Assembly (NCBI GenBank): GCA_029339195.1
Contig: JAPTJF010000513.1
Span: forward strand, 1 to 42,296
Direction: 5' to 3'
Source of the DNA: Micractinium sp. NFX-FRZ
Taxonomy: Eukaryota > Chlorophyta > Trebouxiophyceae > Chlorellales > Chlorellaceae
DNA length: 42,296 nt
Shown here: one piece after another, positions 37,201-42,296 of the stretch
Numbering within the stretch: the stretch's first letter is position 1
Layout of the letters: each line of letters begins with the position of its first letter
Position numbers and translations under genes: made by a program
Notes under the pieces: generated by a model
Told to the model about the DNA's origin: nothing
The model's input: only the letters and a program-made list of their open reading frames with translations
Database searches by the model: none

Positions 37201-40200
37201 TGGCAGGGATGCCGGCATGCAGTGGGTGCAGCTGGCCGCTGTCATACACGCAGGCAACTGAAGCCTCCCCAGCAACCATCCTTCTCTTGAGAAGAGCGCT
37301 GCGAACAGCAAGAGGTGGCCCCACCCCTACACACCTGCCCAACGCACACCAGGCAGTCTTAAAGAGAGGTGAACGGCAGGCAGAGGCTGACTGCAGCCAC
37401 AAGCTCTCACCAAGAAGTGGTCCCTCCCGCCTGTGCGGTTCCAGTATGGGTAGTTGTGCTTGAGGTGGTCGATGACGGCCGCAAAATGAGCGTTGCCAAC
37501 ACCACCGTTGCCTGCCAGGTGCACCAATGGAAGAACACAAGGGGGAATGTACATGCAATGCAACATGCCTGGGTCGAGCCATCTAGCGACAGGGAGCCCC
37601 CCAGGGCACAGTGCAGGGGGCACATGTGGCTGGAGAGGTGGGAGGGGCAGGGGGACGCCATCTGTTCATTAGCAAGTCAGGCACCTCTTAGTTTGCCGCG
37701 CACTTGCCAGGCAAAGACCAGGCCAGCCTAGCACCCTGTAGACAAAGAGTTGGTAATTGCTGCCCCATCTGCCAGCCCCTTCATGCCACGCACCTGTGTA
37801 GCTATACGTGAAGGCAGGGATGAAGAAGAGGTTGGCCTCCGAGGGGTCCTCAGTCCTCACAGGGCTCACCAAGAACTGCTCCAGGAACTGCAGGAGTGCG
37901 CATGCAGTGGGAGACGCAGTGAGCTGATGGCAATGGGTGCCGAGGCAGGCGGTACCGACCCACGGGTTGGGGCTGTGGCAAAAGGTAGGGCTTGCACAGT
38001 CCACGGGGTGCCGCATGGGCACTCTTGTGGGGCGCAGCAGCCAGCTCTACGCGGGAGGATGGGTTCCACCACTAGTGATGCCAACGTGAATGACACAGCT
38101 TGAAGGTTGGCGCATAGCGTCAAGCAGAGCTGCGCACTGGTGTTTCACCTACATTCCCCCCAGGCTGCAAGCTCCAACAAGCCAGACAGCCAGCAGGCAC
38201 GCAAGCCATGCATAATCACCTTGGCGTAGGCAATGTAAATCGCATCATGTCCCTGGAAGCCCGCAAAGCGGACATTGTCATACGCCAGCTGCGCATGCCG
38301 GAAGGATTGCGGCCGGTCAGCATAACACTTGGAACCTAGATTGCAAGCAGAAGCTCACAGCAACTTGGGGGCGGCACGGTGACACAGGGGAACGGGGGCA
38401 TGTTAGGCAACGCCACGGCAGGCGGCGGCCCGCAAACCGCATGCTGCCCGTGGCCGGTTGACCTCCGCGCCGCTGCAATCTGCTAGGCGCCCCCACCGCG
38501 CCTGACGGAGGCTCCAAACTACCTGCGTGTTCAGCTCGTACCTGCAAGGAGCAAGAGAGGATTTGCAAGGTTTTGCAAGGTTTTGCATGCATATGTGCTG
38601 AGCAGTCAGTTTGTACCTGCAGGCAGGTATTCAACAAGCATGCAGTTGTTGGTAAGACAGAAAACCAGCCACTGCAAGTTGCTAGGAGGCCAAGGTTGAA
38701 GCAGCAGCCGGCACGTTGCCACCTTATGCACGCTCGAGGGCACATTTACACTGCAGACAACAGCAAGCGGCGCACATGTAGATCTTGAAGTCGACGGGGC
38801 TGGGACGCGAGTAGTTGGCGGGGTAGACCTTGCTGCGGGTGCACCCGATGCTGCAGCAGGCAGGCGGGCGGGTAGGCTGAGGTGCAGGCACAGCAGACCA
38901 ACTGGGGCAACTTTGGATACAGTACAAGCTGGGGCACAAGTTGCTCCTTGGCAGGTCCCCTCATGCCGCTTCCCCAAGCAATTGGATCAATCAACAATCA
39001 CCCTCTTCCCCAGAAGTTCACATGTTCCTGGCTGCCTGCTGCATGTCAATACCCTGAGCCGTTCCTCACACCTCTAGTTGACACGATGCACCTGCTCAGA
39101 TTGCAGCACTGCTGAGCACCGAAGGCGCCCGCACCTGAAGTAGGGCGGCTCGCAGTGGCAAAACTGGTCGGTGCACTTGCCGCGCCCTGCAGGCCAGCCA
39201 TGCACAGCGGGCAGGTCATTAGGCAGGGTGGAACAAGTGGCACCACACACACACAGATAGGCCTGTCTAGGGCCACGCCTCAACATCCATTTCAAGCAGG
39301 CCAGAACCTGTGACATGTAAGGCGTACCTCCTATTGCTAGCGATATAGTAATGGGACCTGCCTGGGTGCTGCAACAAGTTGCAGACTGTGGCACATTGCC
39401 TGCAGTGCCCGCATGCTAGCTCACCGCTGCACTGCTTGTAGCATTGGTCCTGCTTGACTTCGCAGCTGTTTCCCTGCGCACCGCACAGTTGGCAGCAGAT
39501 GAATGTAAGTTTCCATGGCTGCCCGGAACGTGGCATTAGGGAAAGGAGGTAAGAAGGTGCGCAGGCGGGCAGGCAGGGTGGCAGCGAGGCGAATGCAGGT
39601 GGGGTACGCAGGGATGTGAGGTGCGCAGGCGCAGGCAGGCGGTCGCAGGAACCGGAGTCGCAGGCACCGGAGAACATCCGTACGAATGTGTCACTTAGCC
39701 AATACTACTGTCCGGCACTCACGGTGTATCCTCGCTCGCACATGCAATACCCGCCCTCCGGCTGGCCCTTGCGGCTCTGGCAGTGCCCCCTCCGGTTGCA
39801 TTTGTCAGGGCAGTTGGAGAGGGGCACACTGAGGTCCTCACGGAACACCATCGCCTCGCTGCGGAGGGGGAGGAGAAGGATAAGAGGCGGGGCCGGTGCC
39901 AGTCAAACAGTCACGATGGCAAGCCAGTTACAAAAACACAGCCCTGCCTTTTGGACCGGCAAACAGGCCTGTCGCCCACAGCCATGACAGCATGCACACA
40001 GCCCGGAACAAGCAGGGGCCATGCGCCATACTTATTGCAGGCCCCACTCTTGGAGCACTCCTTCCCTTTATGCATGCAATTGCAGCTCTTTGGGGTGGCG
40101 CACAGTGTAGCTATTAAACTAGCGTAGGTGCAAAAGCCGCCATGTGCAGGCAGACCAACCGACAGACCACCCCACGCGAAGCCTGCCCGCCTGCCACCCC

Positions 40201-41415
40201 ACCTGCAGTTCATCTCTTTGGCTTCACTGCTGTAACCCTCGTAGCACTTGACACCTGCTTCGTCAGGCTCAGGAATGCGCGAGTACTGCTCATCTGCGGG
40301 CACACCATCACGACGGTAGCAGGGCCGCTGCGGCATAAGCTCCATCTCTGCACAGCAGGCCAAGGGGGTGTCCCGCACGTGATGCACAGCACAGCAAAAG
40401 TCAAGGCAGCATGCACGTGATGCAGGGCAAGGGACAATGTGTGCATGGCAGGCACCAAGGAGCAGGGGTGCGTGCCATGCAAAATACAGCTTTACATTGC
40501 GCCACGTTGCCGCCTTGCCTTGCTTTGCCTCTGATGGTTGGGCATGCCTCACTCACCGTGGCACACCTCGTTGCCTTCCATGGTCTGAACGCAGAAATAC
40601 TCCTTGCACCGCTTCATGCACTCGCAGCTCTTGGTGGTGACAACCCCGCACAGGGCTGAATTGCAAAGGAAGGGGGGTGGGGTGACCGTGACCAATACCG
40701 GGCGGTACGTGAGCGGGTCGGCAGGCCAGCAACACATGCCGCTGGCAGGCGGCATTGCAGGGGCCGGCACCTGCACATGGCAACCACACAGCCGTTGTTG
40801 GGTGGGTGAGCAGGCCAGCCTCAGGTAAGCCCTGCACCCAACTACCTTCTGTGTCGTTAAACTGGCGACACGGTGCCAGGAAGTCTACCTCGCACGCCTC
40901 GCCCAGCCGCCCGAAGGGGCACCTGCAGCATAGCATGTGCATCGTGGCGCTCGCGGCACTGCTCAGCAGGCACGTGCCAGACGCGCAACGCCGCTGCATT
41001 CCTGCCCAGCAGCAGGCTGCTCTCTGGGCTGCGGGGCGGCATGAGTGGATGTGGCCTGGCGCCGGCACAGCAGGCGGCACACTGGGGCGTGCGCAGCGGC
41101 AGCTGTCGGCAGGCGGCAGCGACGAGCGCCACAGCTGCGTGTTCCCGTGGGCTGCCTTCCCAGCACGTACTTGCAGTGGCCATCCTCGCCGCAGTTCCTG
41201 CAGATAGACAAGCAGCGCGCCTCTCAGCGGTCCCGCCCTAGACCGAGGACGGTGTCCTCCTCTCTCACGTTGGTCAGAGCATATTCAACTTGCCCGTGCT
41301 TTGTACAATCGGGGTGGCACTCAGCGGGCCCGGGCTCCGTCCGCTCGGCCCCAGCCACCGCTAGCAGCACAGCCGCTGCGCATAGCCACGCTACCCTGCT
41401 GCCCAACACCCACAT
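34207..41415 (-). CDS. GT47-E: EGF-like/exostosin (GT47) glycosyltransferase with extra cysteine module
   Basis: Complete 21-exon gene, 658 aa, and all phases close. Exons: 41294-41415, 41171-41197, 40846-40922, 40557-40655, 40203-40347, 40032-40118, 39723-39858, 39425-39473, 39135-39186, 38776-38850, 38523-38541, 38220-38288, 37794-37887, 37411-37511, 36833-36959, 36478-36598, 35588-35696, 35300-35370, 34985-34995, 34688-34740, 34207-34539. The signal peptide is MWVLGSRVAWLCAAAVLLAV. Modules: CPFGRLGEACE, TTKSCECMKRC, CYRRDGVPADEQ, then an exon unique to this gene (CATPKSCNCMHKGKEC), CNRRGHC..YCMCERGY, CEVKQDQCYKQC, GKCTDQFCHCEPPYF. The GT47 domain has TEDPSEANLFFIP, YWNRTGGRDHF, ITHFGLTHTPDNHG, FVAGGLRFDDPEYSGNSRQ, GHGWGNRLLQA and RLNNKDLPQLREIL, with the same 26-residue tail as D. 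The first intron uses a GC donor (GG|GCAAGT). Confidence 0.9.
40032..40118 (-). other. GT47-E-specific 87-nt cysteine-module exon
   Basis: The exon runs from a TAG acceptor to an AA|GTATGG donor and has symmetric phase, so it can be inserted without a frame change. It encodes LCATPKSCNCMHKGKEC, which resembles the LCGVVTTKSCECMKRCKEY module two exons upstream. No equivalent was found in the matching introns of A-D. Confidence 0.75.
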
Positions 41416-41945
41416 GGATGCGATTGATATGCGCAGCACACCGCGCCGGCGCCCGTAGCATGATGATGGCTACTGGCGCTGGCACGGCCGGCAGCGCCAC
41501 GAGGCACATGCCGCCATGCAGCACCCACCCGGTGCTTTGACATTGTAGGCAGGCAGGGAGACATACTGACGTCTTCAAGTACAGTACAGGTTGCAGAGGA
41601 GGACTGGCAATCCAGGGCTGATCCGGCAATGGGCCGCTGGCTGCTGGCTGGCAGCACCTGCCAGCAGCGGCAGTGGCGGAACTGACGATGCCGGGGGGGC
41701 GGAGACAGGGGTGAGTGTGTGCGTCTCCCCGTTCAAAGCGGATAACTAACCGTTACAGTTGAGGTGGGACCATCACCTGCTGGCATAGATCGCAATACCT
41801 ATCCAGGCTCTGCCTCTGTCCATTGATCGATTGTGCCTCCACTGCCCCTCACCCCGGCAGCCCGCCCACCATGGTTTGAATCGGCTCTCAAAGTCTCACT
41901 CTCCTCGGGTCCTGTCCGCACCCACAGGGTGAGAAGTTGATGCAG
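41416..41945. promoter_or_regulatory. Upstream region of GT47-E
   Basis: This region must hold the GT47-E promoter. It differs from the spacers upstream of C and D. A short plus-strand frame starting at about 41689 (MPGGRRQ, then a GTGAGT donor) was considered as a first exon, but its phase does not fit the next candidate exon. Nothing else was recognised. Confidence 0.4.
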
Positions 41946-42192
41946 GAGGGGCCAGTATCAACTTGAAGGCTGCATGTGAATCGGCGGTTGAACGAGCTAG
42001 GGAAGATGCGCTGCCCCCGCCTGGGCTCTCAGACAACAACTATATTACGAATTCTTTATTGTATTCAGTGATTGCGCGGCACGCAAATGTGAGCTCAATC
42101 ATGAGGCGAGCGACGTTGCAACACTTCATAAATGACGTGCTGACTCCAAAATTTCAAAGGGCAAGGACGGCTGTGGGCAGATCAGGGGGGCG
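41946..42192 (+). CDS. Possible internal exon of an unidentified gene
   Basis: An open stretch lies between a plausible acceptor (GTTGATGCAG) and donor (GTACGT). It encodes about 82 residues, including INLKAACESAVERARED, NNYITNSLLYSVIARHANV and LQHFINDVLTPKFQRA, with no proline-rich shadow character. I do not recognise the family. Its codons are more AT-rich (TAT ATT, AAT TCT TTA) than those of the GT genes, so it could be a different gene or a mobile-element remnant. No partner exon was placed and the window ends 104 bases later. Confidence 0.3.
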
Positions 42193-42296
42193 GTACGTGC
42201 GTACAGGCGTAGATAGATGAACAACACGTCAGGCGGGCAAACTGGGGGCGGGAAGCAATGCCATTCTGGGGCCTGGCCAGCAACAGCTGTGGTTGG

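Noticed and set aside
41437..41439. Start of GT47-E eight codons upstream
   Set aside because: The codon is GTG; the first ATG is at 41415 and gives a good signal peptide.
41963..42220. An 85-aa gene starting at 41963
   Set aside because: The apparent start is a TTG, not an ATG. A spliced internal exon from 41946 is more plausible in a eukaryote.

Overview
This window looks like nuclear DNA of a chlorophyte green alga, perhaps Chlorophyceae, though the class is uncertain. The evidence is a GC-rich sequence, very intron-dense genes with short exons, TGTAA polyadenylation signals, standard stop codons, and secreted proteins that join EGF-like cysteine modules to a GT47 (exostosin) domain. No bacterial operon, rRNA, tRNA, CRISPR array or intact transposon was seen.

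Layout: (1) 1-3097, minus strand, is the 5' part of a GT77-type nucleotide-diphospho-sugar transferase with one N-terminal membrane span and a DVD motif; it runs off the left edge. (2) About 0.8 kb of divergent spacer follows. (3) 3928-11267, plus strand, is EGF-GT47 gene A (21 exons, 621 aa). (4) A 1.1 kb convergent spacer holds the two 3' ends. (5) Four more EGF-GT47 genes lie head-to-tail on the minus strand: B (12414-19026), C (19365-27144), D (27564-33802) and E (34207-41415). The spacers between them are only 0.34-0.42 kb. (6) 41416-42296 is the region upstream of E and may hold an exon of another gene on the plus strand.

The models of A, C, D and E were built exon by exon, and their reading frames close exactly (621, 611, 635 and 658 aa). 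B closes except for one weak exon. All five share one plan: signal peptide, EGF-like module with a CPFGRxGxACE core, a KSCEC cysteine module, a CYxRxGVPPD module, two further EGF-like modules, an IGCxRSKVYPANYS segment, and a GT47 domain of about 350 residues. The GT47 domain carries EDPSEANLF, YWNRTxGRDHF, VVHFG, GHGWGNRLLQA and RLNNEDLPxLREIL. All five contain an 11-nt microexon.

D appears to be a hybrid. Its N-terminal half and promoter resemble C, and its catalytic half and 3' end resemble E, in both sequence and intron positions. A nearly identical 2.2 kb direct repeat surrounds the C/D and D/E spacers. E carries an extra cysteine-module exon.

Functional reading (inference): GT77 and GT47 enzymes are both known to act on hydroxyproline-rich glycoproteins and wall polymers in the green lineage. 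This may therefore be an expanded Golgi glycosylation locus for wall or matrix glycoproteins.
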